From the NCBI GenBank assembly GCA_024694565.1, contig JAILJR010000098.1:1-36820 (forward strand): a stretch of 36,820 nt of DNA. The letters run 5' to 3'. The notes beneath the pieces are model-generated. The model ran no database searches and was not told the DNA's origin. It saw only the letters and a list, made by a program, of their open reading frames with translations. Of this stretch, positions 6,913 through 15,028 are shown piece after piece (the first letter of the stretch is position 1; every line of letters begins with the position of its first letter). A program made the position numbers and the translations under genes. The stretch comes from Butyrivibrio sp. Its GTDB lineage: Bacteria > Bacillota > Clostridia > Lachnospirales > Lachnospiraceae.

Positions 6913-8229
6913 TTACTTCTTTCTCTTTCCGAGCTGGATTTTCCTCATGCCCTTGATCAGCTGAGTGAGCTGACGTCTTGCAGGACATATGTAGCTGCAG
7001 CATCCGCATTCACAGCACTCCATGCCGTACATCGCAAGAAATGCCTTCTCATCATTGTGCTCAGCTGCATCAGCAAGATTCTTTGGAATGATCCTTCCCG
7101 GACACACCTCGACACAACGCCCGCAATTGATGCAGGCAGTCGGCTCAAACTCCGAGACCTCATCCTTTGTAAGGCAGGTCAGGGCTGTTGCTGTCTTGGT
7201 TGTTGGAACATCCAGATCAAATATGGCAAAGCCCATCATGGGACCACCCGATATGATCTTGGCAGGCTCTGTCTTGAAGCCGCCTGCATCCTCAAGAAGC
7301 TCTCGATAATTGGTTCCTATCCTGACCTTGTAGTTTCTCGGGTCATTGACCGCATCACCGGTGATGGTGACTATCCTCTCCATAAGGGGACGCCCCTCTT
7401 TTACTGCTCTGCATACAGCACAGAGAGTATCAACGTTGTCGACGATGCATCCTGCATCTGCCGGGAGCATGGAGGAATTGATCTCTCTTCCCGTGCAGGC
7501 ATAGATAAGCATACGCTCAGCCCCCTCAGGGTACTTGGTCTTGACCGGCTTAACACTTATCTTGTCTTCATCCTTGGTCAGCTCCACAAATTTGGCAATC
7601 GCATCGGGTTTGTTGTCCTCGATTGCAAGTATGCCTCTTGCATTTGGGAAAATGCTGACAGCTATCTTAAGCCCTTCTAAAAGAAGCTCAGGCTCTTCAA
7701 TCATTCGCCTGTAATCAGATGTCAGATACGGCTCACACTCCGAGCAGTTTGCGATGACATAATCAATCTTGTCCGGCTCCTTTGGTGAAAATTTGACAGC
7801 AGTCGGAAATCCTGCTCCGCCCATACCTACAACACCTGCCAGACGGACAGCTTCAATCTTGTCCTGAGCCGTCATCTCTTCATAAGGCTTTGCCGGCTTG
7901 AACTCAACCTCCTCGTACTTCTCATCATTTTCAACGATTATACTGTTACACATTGCACCTGTTGTAGTGCGTCTTGGTTCTATGGACTTGACCGTACCGG
8001 AAACAGTTGCGTAGATTGGTGCTGATACAAAACCACCGGCTTCCGCAATCATCTGTCCTGTAAGAACGTGGTCGCCCACTGCAACAACAGGCTTCGCAGG
8101 CGCGCCAATATGCTGTGATAGAGGATAAACCAGATCACCCTTTGGCAGCACCGATTTGATGGGCTTGTCCTTGGAAAGCTCTTTGCCTTCATAGGGATGA
8201 ATTCCGCCCGTAAAAGTACCTCTTGCCAT
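6913..8229 (-). CDS. rnfC: Rnf electron transport complex subunit C
   Basis: RnfC is the cytoplasmic NADH/NAD+ and FMN-binding subunit. Residues 1-40 hold the FTGGIHPYEGKELS signature. A glycine-rich nucleotide loop VVGMGGAGFPTAVKF lies at about 130-145. Two [4Fe-4S] motifs, CINCGRCVEVCP near 365 and CCECGCCSYICP near 404, complete the domain set. At 438 residues it is the compact clostridial form, without the long Ala/Lys-rich tail seen in enterobacteria. First gene of the operon; its promoter is at 8293-8320. In anaerobes of this type the complex lets excess reduced ferredoxin make NADH while charging the membrane. Confidence 0.96.
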   Translation of the reverse strand: MARGTFTGGIHPYEGKELSKDKPIKSVLPKGDLVYPLSQHIGAPAKPVVAVGDHVLTGQMIAEAGGFVSAPIYATVSGTVKSIEPRRTTTGAMCNSIIVENDEKYEEVEFKPAKPYEEMTAQDKIEAVRLAGVVGMGGAGFPTAVKFSPKEPDKIDYVIANCSECEPYLTSDYRRMIEEPELLLEGLKIAVSIFPNARGILAIEDNKPDAIAKFVELTKDEDKISVKPVKTKYPEGAERMLIYACTGREINSSMLPADAGCIVDNVDTLCAVCRAVKEGRPLMERIVTITGDAVNDPRNYKVRIGTNYRELLEDAGGFKTEPAKIISGGPMMGFAIFDLDVPTTKTATALTCLTKDEVSEFEPTACINCGRCVEVCPGRIIPKNLADAAEHNDEKAFLAMYGMECCECGCCSYICPARRQLTQLIKGMRKIQLGKRKK

Positions 8230-8292
8230 TTCTCCTACCCTTCCTGCTTATTCACATTTTTTTCCGTATAAACGGAAATAACTACACCATAT

Positions 8293-8320
8293 ATTATACA
8301 TAAAATAAAGCAACATTCAA
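8293..8320 (-). promoter_or_regulatory. Promoter of the rnf operon
   Basis: On the minus strand TTGAAT and TATAAT are spaced by 16 bases, about 65 bases upstream of rnfC. The leader then carries a small stem TTTCCGT/ACGGAAA followed by a run of A. Confidence 0.75.
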
Positions 8321-8321
8321 A

Positions 8322-8373
8322 TAGCCAGACGTAGCAATCTGTGGTTTTCACCACGGATTGCCGCATCCGGCTA
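8322..8373. other. Long 24-pair hairpin directly upstream of the rnf promoter
   Basis: The segment folds on itself over 24 positions with three mismatches and a four-base tip; its inner 12 pairs are unbroken apart from one wobble. It begins two bases from the -35 of the rnf promoter and follows the exonuclease-like gene. On the minus strand it lacks an adjacent U-tract. On the plus strand a run of seven T follows six bases later. It may be a terminator for the upstream gene, an insulating hairpin or a repeat. No second copy is in the window. Confidence 0.55.
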
Positions 8374-8399
8374 CTGTCATTTTTTTATGAAAAAATACA

Positions 8400-9620
8400 T
8401 CAGAGATCAAGTATATGCGCAATCACATGCGTAGCATACAGACTCATTCCAAAACGGCTCTTCTTCATGATCTGATTGAGATCAAAGTAGAAGCTTTTAT
8501 CCTCGTAGTCCTCCTTGAAAAAGGGTGTAAAGACGAGATCCCACTCCTTTAAGTACTGTCCCACTTTCCTTGTGTAGCAGTTCTCGGGCTTTGCCTTGAC
8601 CCGGTACTGTTTGTCAACGAATGTAGCGAGCGATTTGTGTATGGCAACATCCTCCATAGGGAGGTAATAATAATCCTTGTAATTTGAGTAAAAATACTTA
8701 AGCTCATCCTCCACAAGCGGAACACGAAGAACCGCCTCTTTTCCCACAGCCTTGAAATAGCAGCCCTCGGTATTGCGCATGATAGGGCTGGGGAGTTCCA
8801 GAGGAAGGCAAAGCTTCATGTACACTTCCTTTTTTTCTTTTCCCTCTACATCCCTGTACTGATTGGCCTGTACCTTGATGGCCCTGACAGGAAATATCGC
8901 CTTGCCCTTGCTGCCATCCTCGAGGGTAATGCTCTGCATGAACTTCTCCTCATCTATCTCCTCGTCAGTGCTGATTGAAACCTTGGGCATGTTCCTGAAC
9001 ATATTAAAGAAATGCTCGTAATAGAGCATCGGCACCAGCTTTAAAAGCCCTGTGACATTATCAAAATTGTGAAGAAGCAAAAGCTTCAGCAGCTCGGAAT
9101 CCCTGGATTCCTCGTACTCCTTGTACACGGCAATGAGTCTTCCGCCATCTGAATCATCATCTCTCTTTATTCCCATAAACTGCTCGATGGTCTGCTGCTT
9201 GCAGTCAGGAAGACCCAGCTGCAGCTTGTAAGGCTTGATCTGTTTGTAGATGTCATAGGATTCCATTCCTACAAACGGATCCTGAAGTCCGTATTCCTCA
9301 TATCTTTTCTGAAGAAAAGGAATATCGAACCTGTCGCCGTTGAAGTGGACAAGCTTTTTGTAGTTTTTTGAAAAAGCAGAAAACTGGATCAGGACTTCTT
9401 TCTCCTGATCCTGTGTATCAGCAAAAAACTGACTGATGCGCCAGGCGCCTTGCGAATAATAGGCTGCGCCAATCATATATATCTCAGAGTCACGCGGCGA
9501 AAGGCCTGTGGTCTCAATATCAATAAAGAGGATCTCATCCTTGCTGCATCTAAGGACCTCCGAAAGCATTTCAAGAGCATCACTATTAACATTAGAAATT
9601 CCGTCACTGGTCTTGATCAT
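8400..9620 (-). CDS. RNase H-fold (DEDD-type) exonuclease-like protein, YprB/RNase_H_2 family
   Basis: The N-terminal part has the DEDD exonuclease signature: FIDIETTGLSPRDSEIYMIG supplies the first Asp and Glu, and LVHFNGDRFDIPFLQKRYEE the second Asp block. This matches the ribonuclease_H_2/YprB family, whose biological role is poorly defined. The C-terminal 200 residues are unassigned and contain no visible helicase or zinc motif. The start with AGGAG four bases before ATG (9620) is preferred over upstream TTG/ATG options that lack a site; this gives 406 residues. It stands alone between the cheR terminator and the rnf promoter. Nuclease activity is inferred from family membership. Confidence 0.75.
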   Translation of the reverse strand: MIKTSDGISNVNSDALEMLSEVLRCSKDEILFIDIETTGLSPRDSEIYMIGAAYYSQGAWRISQFFADTQDQEKEVLIQFSAFSKNYKKLVHFNGDRFDIPFLQKRYEEYGLQDPFVGMESYDIYKQIKPYKLQLGLPDCKQQTIEQFMGIKRDDDSDGGRLIAVYKEYEESRDSELLKLLLLHNFDNVTGLLKLVPMLYYEHFFNMFRNMPKVSISTDEEIDEEKFMQSITLEDGSKGKAIFPVRAIKVQANQYRDVEGKEKKEVYMKLCLPLELPSPIMRNTEGCYFKAVGKEAVLRVPLVEDELKYFYSNYKDYYYLPMEDVAIHKSLATFVDKQYRVKAKPENCYTRKVGQYLKEWDLVFTPFFKEDYEDKSFYFDLNQIMKKSRFGMSLYATHVIAHILDL

Positions 9621-9753
9621 ATCGCTCCTCATAAACAACAGTTATAATCTGGCTTTCCTTCGCCTTAAGCGGATTCTGTAAATGTCAGAAATACCTTAAA
9701 GGCGGTATCCGGCACCCGATTAACACTAACGGGTACGCCTTATATTGTATCAT

Positions 9754-9807
9754 AAAAAAAAGAATGAATGTCTATTTCTGTAAAGAAATACACCATCCAT
9801 TCTTTTT
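9754..9807 (-). terminator. Terminator of cheR
   Basis: A long stem (9759-9770 with 9794-9805, one wobble) encloses a second stem TATTTCT/AGAAATA and is followed on the minus strand by eight T. It starts about 40 bases after the cheR stop. Confidence 0.9.
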
Positions 9808-9844
9808 AATGACATATCAGTCCACGCGCAGAGTTTCTTTCGGA

Positions 9845-10630
9845 TTATGCCTTAGGCTTCTCATAGTAGAAGGAATTCTTTCTCACAAAGCCTATATCCT
9901 TGTAGTTGATGATCTGCTCAGTGCTTCCGATAAAGAGGATTCCTCCGGGCGCGAGAGTTGCAAAATACTTTCTGAAAATATCATCCTTTGCTTCCTCAGT
10001 AAAGTAGATGAGAACATTTCTGCAAACGATGAGATGATAATCCTTCGGATACGGGTCACGAAGAAGGTCTGCCTGTTTGAAGGTAACTCTGGACTTGATC
10101 TCCTCTGAAACCTTCATCCTGCCGTCTGCTGTCTCCGTGAAGTATTTCTTCTTGAATTCATCAGGAACTCCGGCAACCTCTTTCTTGTCATAGATACCGG
10201 CCTTAGCCTTTGCAAGTACAACAGCGTCAAGGTCCGTAGCAAGCACATTTATCTGATTGAGCGGTATGTGCTTTGAGAGCATCATAACTATTGTGTAGGG
10301 CTCATCACCTGTTGAGCATGCTGCGCTCCAGATCTTGAGATTCTTGCCAAACTTACCCATAAGCTCCGGAACCATTTCCTTGTCCATGAGCTGCCACTGC
10401 TCCTTGTTTCTGAAGAACTCGGAAACATTGATAGTGAGGTAGGTCACAAAAGAATCCAGTGCCTCCCTGTCCTTCTTGATCAGATTAAAGAATCCGTCGT
10501 AGCCATTTACCTCATACTTGCCGATAAGAGTATCAATCCTTCTCTTCATCTGCTTCTCTTTGTAGGCATTGAGGTCAATCTTGGTTAAGTCGTACACGTT
10601 CTTTTTGAACCACTCGTAATCAGCTGCCAT
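9845..10630 (-). CDS. cheR: CheR-type protein-glutamate methyltransferase
   Basis: Family members transfer methyl groups from S-adenosylmethionine to glutamates of chemoreceptors. The N-terminal helical CheR domain includes the MKRRIDTLIGKYEV helix and TINVSEFFRN. The methyltransferase domain shows IWSAACSTGDEPYTIVMML (SAM-binding motif I), NVLATDLD and VCRNVLIYFTEEAKDDIF. Length 261 residues is normal. The gene is alone: no cheA, cheB, cheW or receptor is near, and it has its own promoter and terminator. AGGAGG lies ten bases before the ATG. In Firmicutes such isolated cheR genes can still serve a chemotaxis system elsewhere; the partner cannot be told from here. Confidence 0.93.
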   Translation of the reverse strand: MAADYEWFKKNVYDLTKIDLNAYKEKQMKRRIDTLIGKYEVNGYDGFFNLIKKDREALDSFVTYLTINVSEFFRNKEQWQLMDKEMVPELMGKFGKNLKIWSAACSTGDEPYTIVMMLSKHIPLNQINVLATDLDAVVLAKAKAGIYDKKEVAGVPDEFKKKYFTETADGRMKVSEEIKSRVTFKQADLLRDPYPKDYHLIVCRNVLIYFTEEAKDDIFRKYFATLAPGGILFIGSTEQIINYKDIGFVRKNSFYYEKPKA

Positions 10631-10681
10631 ATGGTAAAATCCCTCCTGTGAATATTTTATAAACAGTTCTCACTCCTTTAT

Positions 10682-10710
10682 ATTTTATATTAGTTGTCTA
10701 TGTATGTAAA
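10682..10710 (-). promoter_or_regulatory. Promoter of cheR
   Basis: On the minus strand TTTACA and TAAAAT are spaced by 17 bases, about 50 bases upstream of the ATG. It is housekeeping-type; no sigma-28 (TAAA-N15-GCCGATAA) pattern is seen, which would be usual for a dedicated motility gene. Confidence 0.6.
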
Positions 10711-10741
10711 ATTAAATAAGTATAAATAAAATTTCGTATAA

Positions 10742-10944
10742 AGTTAAAATTCTGCTGCCAGCCAGCCGGACCAGGCCGCCGCAAGTGTAAGTCTGCCCGG
10801 GGTGACGCTTTCGCTCCGTGAAAAACGTAGCGGTACTAAGCGCCCAAAGTACGTGCGCTAAGTGCCGACGTTTTTCAAGGCACCCCGGCTCAGCCTTTCA
10901 CTTGCTCTGGTCTGCTCCGGCTGGCTGGCAACTGAATTGCAACC
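10742..10944 (+). repeat. Nested hairpin repeat, copy 3
   Basis: The arms tgccagccagccgga (10756-10770) and 10916-10930 are perfectly complementary over 15 bases. Inward, gcaagtg/cacttgc and ccggggtg/caccccgg also pair. The core acgctttcgctcc, then gtgaaaaacgt, bulge ag, cggtactaagcgc, tip, and the paired return gcgctaagtgccg then acgtttttc fold into one long stem. The outer edge on the right is the 18-base motif ggcaactgaattgcaacc (10927-10944), with a 13-of-18 inverted version at 10742-10759. It lies between cheR and the S1 terminator. Confidence 0.8.
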
Positions 10945-10975
10945 GAATAAAGAGAAATTAACCTAACAGGAGAAT

Positions 10976-11008
10976 TAAAAAAGAGAGACGGAAATGTACC
11001 GTCTCTCT
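10976..11008 (-). terminator. Terminator of the S1 gene / tetR-to-S1 cluster
   Basis: On the minus strand AGAGAGACGG pairs perfectly with CCGTCTCTCT across a seven-base loop and is followed by six T. It begins about 20 bases after the S1 stop codon. Confidence 0.93.
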
Positions 11009-11029
11009 GAATGTGTAATTATACAGATA

Positions 11030-12163
11030 TTACTCGTTGTCCTGTTCTGCGATAACCTTGTTGATATCTACAGAAACTACATCTCCATCCTCAGGTGCTT
11101 CCTCTTTTTCAGGAGCGAACATAGCCTTGATTGAAAGGCTTATCTTCTTGTCATCCTCGTTGAAATCAACGATCTTGGCCTCAACCTCCTGACCTACCTT
11201 GAGGACATCTGCGGGCTTCTCAATGTGCTCCTTGGCTATCTGAGATACATGAAGGAGTGCGTCGATGCCGGGCTCAAGCTCTACGAATGCACCAAAGTCT
11301 GTCATCCTTGCAACCTTGCCCTTTACAATGTTACCGACTGCATACTTGGATGTAGCATCCTTCCATGGGTTCTCATCGTCAAACTTCCTTGAGAGAGCAA
11401 TCTTGCTTCCGTCGATGCTCTTAACAAGAACCTTAACTGAATCGCCAACCTTGAATACCTTCTTGGGGCTCTCAACTCTTCCCCAGCTCATCTCTGAGAT
11501 GTGAAGGAGTCCGTCTGCTCCGCCAAGATCAATGAATGCACCGAAATCAGTCACATTCTTGACTACGCCGTCAACTACGTCGCCGGCCTTGATTGTGTCG
11601 AAGAGCTTCTTGGCAGCCTCTGCCTTCTCAGCTGTAACAAGGATTCTCCTGTTACCGATATATCTTCTTCTCTTAGGATTGTACTCAGTTACTACGAACT
11701 GGATCTCCTGATCCTGATACTTGGAAAGATCCTTCTCATAGCTGTCGGAAACAAGGCTGGCGGGTATAAATATACGAACCTCGTCAACAACTACTGTAAG
11801 TCCACCCTCAAGTACCTGTACAACCTTGGCTGTAAGAACTTCCTTGTTGTTGAATGCCTCTTCAATCCTCTTATTTCCTCTGTCAAGTGCCAGTCTCTTG
11901 TATGAAAGAATAACCTGGCCATCTGCGTCATTGGTCTTAAGAACCTTGACGTCCATTGTGTCGCCGACTTTAACGGCTGTTGTAAGGTCAATGCTGTTGT
12001 CATTAGAATACTCGTTCTTGGTCAGTACACCGTCGGACTTGTAGCCAATGTTAAGGATTATTTCATCGGGCTTAACGTCAATAACAGTTCCCTCTACAAC
12101 CTCCCCTGTGTGAATTGTTTTGAACGATTCGTTAAGCATCTGTTCAAAAGTTTGTTCGGACAT
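11030..12163 (-). CDS. rpsA: Ribosomal protein S1-like RNA-binding protein
   Basis: About 377 residues hold four S1 OB-fold repeats. The first begins near GEVVEGTVIDVKPDEIILNI and the second near KEVLTAKVVQVLEGGLTVVV. The third is the canonical GVVKNVTDFGAFIDLGG... LLHISEMSW. The fourth is GKVARMTDFGAFVELEP... LLHVSQI. A short acidic tail follows. Firmicute S1 homologues bind mRNA or the ribosome but are shorter than the six-repeat E. coli protein. The chosen ATG has GAGGAGG eight bases upstream and lies inside the end of ispH (20-base overlap), so the two are probably coupled; in many Clostridia ispH and S1 are fused in one protein. A strong terminator follows. Confidence 0.92.
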   Translation of the reverse strand: MSEQTFEQMLNESFKTIHTGEVVEGTVIDVKPDEIILNIGYKSDGVLTKNEYSNDNSIDLTTAVKVGDTMDVKVLKTNDADGQVILSYKRLALDRGNKRIEEAFNNKEVLTAKVVQVLEGGLTVVVDEVRIFIPASLVSDSYEKDLSKYQDQEIQFVVTEYNPKRRRYIGNRRILVTAEKAEAAKKLFDTIKAGDVVDGVVKNVTDFGAFIDLGGADGLLHISEMSWGRVESPKKVFKVGDSVKVLVKSIDGSKIALSRKFDDENPWKDATSKYAVGNIVKGKVARMTDFGAFVELEPGIDALLHVSQIAKEHIEKPADVLKVGQEVEAKIVDFNEDDKKISLSIKAMFAPEKEEAPEDGDVVSVDINKVIAEQDNE

Positions 12164-12995
12164 ATTTCTGAACCTCCTCAATTATGTTCTTTGGGGTTGA
12201 CGCCCCGGCGGTAATCCCTACTAGCTTCGCCGAATCAGGCATATCTAGATGCAGGTCTTCCAGTGTCTGAATAAAATACGTTTTCCCACATCTCCTCTTG
12301 CAGATATCATAGAGTTTCCTGGAATTAGAACTGTGAGCACCTCCGATAACAATCATGACATCCGCTTTGGAGGATATTTCCTCAGCCTCGGACTGACGTT
12401 CATCAGTGGCGTTACATATGGTATTCACAACATTAATATTGTAACCATTTTTTGATAGGATTTCAATGGTTTCTTGAAATTTATTCGTGTTAAATGTGGT
12501 TTGACAGACAACAGTGTATCCGGTTTCCTTATCCCCATCAAATTCCTCTGCTTTTTCCGGGGAATCGATCACATAAACAGGCCCGCCGGCGTAGCTGACA
12601 ATTCCCTGTACCTCAGGATGGTCAGCACTCCCGATCACGATCACACTGCTGCCCTTTGCACTCTCTTCCTCGACAATCCTGTGGATTCTCTTGACAAAGG
12701 GACAGGTGGCATCGATGATCTCAAGTCCCGTCCCTGACAGTTGCTCCTGGATCTCTTTCGTGACACCATGGGACCTTATTATAACGGTTCCTTCCTCGAC
12801 ATCGCCAAGCTCCAGTGGGTCCTCCACTACTTTAACTCCCTTTTTTTCCAGGTCACCAACCACAATCTCATTGTGGATGATGGGACCAAATGTATAAATA
12901 TTCAGTTTTTTCTTCTCCAACTGATTATACACCGTTTCCACTGCTTTTGTCACCCCAAAACAAAAGCCTGCGTGATCAGCTACTACAACTTCCAT
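12144..12995 (-). CDS. ispH: 4-hydroxy-3-methylbut-2-enyl diphosphate reductase
   Basis: IspH catalyses the last step of the methylerythritol phosphate pathway, reducing HMBPP to isopentenyl and dimethylallyl diphosphate with a [4Fe-4S] cluster. The three cluster cysteines are visible: Cys12 (AGFCFGV), Cys98 (DATCPFV) and Cys194 (NTICNAT). Conserved His41 (PIIHNE), His76 (RSHGV) and His126 (ADHPEV) line the substrate pocket, and SSNSRKL binds diphosphate. At 283 residues it is the stand-alone length. It lies between cmk (15 bases away) and S1 (overlapping), a conserved clostridial arrangement. Confidence 0.97.
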   Translation of the reverse strand: MEVVVADHAGFCFGVTKAVETVYNQLEKKKLNIYTFGPIIHNEIVVGDLEKKGVKVVEDPLELGDVEEGTVIIRSHGVTKEIQEQLSGTGLEIIDATCPFVKRIHRIVEEESAKGSSVIVIGSADHPEVQGIVSYAGGPVYVIDSPEKAEEFDGDKETGYTVVCQTTFNTNKFQETIEILSKNGYNINVVNTICNATDERQSEAEEISSKADVMIVIGGAHSSNSRKLYDICKRRCGKTYFIQTLEDLHLDMPDSAKLVGITAGASTPKNIIEEVQKYVRTNF

Positions 12996-13010
12996 TATTC
13001 ACCTCTTTTG

Positions 13011-13676
13011 TCAGACCCGTTCTCTGTAGAGTTCAAGGATCCTGTCTGCTACCTGCTTGATTGTCATCTCTGAAGAATCCACAAGGACCGCGTCGTCAGC
13101 CTGCACAAGAGGTGATATCTCCCTGTGCATATCCCGGTAATCCCTCTCGGTTATGTCTTTCTTTATTGCCTCAAGGTCACAGGAAACGCCCTTTTCTGTC
13201 AGCTCCCTGTATCTCCTGTCCGCCCTTACCTCAACGCTCGCCGTCAGATAAATCTTGAGATCCGCTCCCGGCAAAACCACCGTTCCGATATCTCTTCCAT
13301 CCATGACAACACTGGTAGTCTCTGCCAGCTTCTGCTGCAGCTCAACAAGCTTGCGCCTGACATCAGCATTTACACTGCTGGCGGAAGCCATATTACCGAC
13401 TTCTTCAGTCCTGATGAGCCCATTGACATTCTCACCGTTCAGATAAACGACCTGCTCGCCATTCTCATGCTTTATGGTAATATCTGCACTGACGCAGGTT
13501 GCGCTGATCTTCCCGCTATCCCCGGCGTCGATTCCTTTCTTTATCATATAAAGAGCCATCGCCCTGTACATCGCGCCGGTATCAACATATATAAAACCAA
13601 GTTCCCCGGCGACCATCCTTGCAATGGTACTCTTCCCTGCTCCCGCAGGTCCGTCAATCGCTATACTCGAAGCCAT
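13011..13676 (-). CDS. cmk: Cytidylate kinase
   Basis: Cytidylate kinase phosphorylates CMP and dCMP for RNA, DNA and phospholipid synthesis. The P-loop IDGPAGAGKSTIARMVA is at the N-terminus, followed by IYVDTGAMYRAMALY, the NMP-binding insert with VSADITIKHENGEQVVYLNG and the conserved VMDGRDIGTVVLP block. The start at 13676 is chosen because GGAGG lies five bases upstream and the product then begins just before the P-loop; a longer frame adds 18 unlikely residues. Length 221 is standard. It is the first of the conserved cmk-ispH-S1 trio, 92 bases after the FAD protein gene. Confidence 0.96.
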   Translation of the reverse strand: MASSIAIDGPAGAGKSTIARMVAGELGFIYVDTGAMYRAMALYMIKKGIDAGDSGKISATCVSADITIKHENGEQVVYLNGENVNGLIRTEEVGNMASASSVNADVRRKLVELQQKLAETTSVVMDGRDIGTVVLPGADLKIYLTASVEVRADRRYRELTEKGVSCDLEAIKKDITERDYRDMHREISPLVQADDAVLVDSSEMTIKQVADRILELYRERV

Positions 13677-13768
13677 ATTAACCTCCAATGTACATAATAT
13701 ACTCTCGGAATCTCCAAGCCCGGATTCCAAGGACTTTTTCTTTTGCTTGCTTTTTCAGATCAGGCCTG

Positions 13769-15028
13769 TCATTCACCGGCACCCGCCGACATTCCGGAGA
13801 GATGCCCCGTGGACCAGGCAACCTGCAGGTTGAACCCTCCGGTCTGGGTATCGACATCCAGAACCTCTCCTGCAAAATACAACCCCGATATTATCTTTGA
13901 CTCCATGGTGGAAGGGTCCACCTCCCTGACGTTGACTCCGCCACGGGTAATGATCGCCTCATTAAAATCCCTGGTCCCGGTGATCGTCATGGGCACACTC
14001 TTTACGAGCCCGGCAAAGCTTCGCCGCTCATCCCTTGTAATACTGTTGACCGCCCTCTCAGGATCAATGCCCGAAAGAGAAACCATAACCGGCACCAGCT
14101 TTGAAGGGAAAAGACCTCCCAGGGAATTCTTAAACTGTCTGTTTGGTGCGTCGTCAAAATCCCTCAGGATTCTCTTATCAAGCTGCTCCTCGGAGAGTGC
14201 AGGCTTAAGGTCGAGAAACAGATGTGCTCCCATCCCTCTCTCATAGTAGGAGCTTGCGGTCAGAACAAGAGGTCCGCTTATACCAAAATGTGTAAAGAGC
14301 ATCTCTCCAAAGCCGTCATAAACCGGCTTTTTCTTCTTTTTCCCGCTCTCTTCAAAGAACATTTTAAGGCCGACATTTTTAAGCGACAGGCCCTGAAGAG
14401 TCTTGCACCACCCCTCACCGATCTCAAAAGGAACCAGTGACGGAAGCGGTGGCACTATACTGTGGCCGAGATTTCTGGCAAAGGCATAGCCGTCACCGGT
14501 CGAGCCCGTTGAAGGATATGACATGCCACCCGTGCAGACAATTACACTGTCAAAGGCTTCTCTCGTGATCGGGTCGTTTTCTCCGGAATAGGTGATCTCA
14601 GAAACTCTGCCGTTCCTTGCCTCTATTGAATGAACCTTCACGTTAAACAGTACCTTTACACCTGCTTTTTTGACCGCAGCAAATATCGTCCTTATTATAT
14701 CCGAAGAATGATCCGAGACGGGAAAAACCCTGTTTCCTCTCTCTACCTTGAGACGGCACCCGTTCTTTTCAAAAAAATCACGGACCATATCGGAGTCAAA
14801 GCTGTATACAGCGCTGTACAAAAACCTGGGATTTCTCCTGACATTGTCAAAAAAGTCCTCGGTGTCGCAGGCATTTGTCACATTGCATCTGCCCTTTCCG
14901 GTTATATAGATCTTTTTTCCCGGCTTCTCATTCTTTTCAAAAACAGTGACGCTTCCGCCGCTCTCCGCGGCAGCGATCGCAGCCATCATACCGGCCGCGC
15001 CGCACCCAACAACTGCTATTTTCTTCAT
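13769..15028 (-). CDS. NAD(P)/FAD-dependent oxidoreductase, HI0933/YhiN (BaiN-like) family
   Basis: A flavoprotein with a dinucleotide-binding loop at the start (IAVVGCGAAGMMAAIAAAES), the family signature KIYITGKGRCNVTNA, and a C-terminal FAD contact block TRGGVNVREVDPSTMESK...GLYFAGEVLDVDTQTGGFNLQ (given in parts). About 419 residues is typical. The family is annotated variously as BaiN or aminoacetone oxidase-like; in most species the reaction is unknown, so no specific substrate is claimed. Its ATG overlaps the rpiR stop by four bases, showing a shared transcript. In many Firmicutes this family sits next to cmk, as here. Confidence 0.9.
   Translation of the reverse strand: MKKIAVVGCGAAGMMAAIAAAESGGSVTVFEKNEKPGKKIYITGKGRCNVTNACDTEDFFDNVRRNPRFLYSAVYSFDSDMVRDFFEKNGCRLKVERGNRVFPVSDHSSDIIRTIFAAVKKAGVKVLFNVKVHSIEARNGRVSEITYSGENDPITREAFDSVIVCTGGMSYPSTGSTGDGYAFARNLGHSIVPPLPSLVPFEIGEGWCKTLQGLSLKNVGLKMFFEESGKKKKKPVYDGFGEMLFTHFGISGPLVLTASSYYERGMGAHLFLDLKPALSEEQLDKRILRDFDDAPNRQFKNSLGGLFPSKLVPVMVSLSGIDPERAVNSITRDERRSFAGLVKSVPMTITGTRDFNEAIITRGGVNVREVDPSTMESKIISGLYFAGEVLDVDTQTGGFNLQVAWSTGHLSGMSAGAGE

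Noticed and set aside
6817..7680. Plus-strand open frame of 287 codons
   Set aside because: Opposite rnfC, where cluster and nucleotide-binding motifs are clear.
10742..10944. CRISPR array or insertion sequence
   Set aside because: No regular repeat-spacer pattern and no transposase frame; the structure is one nested hairpin.
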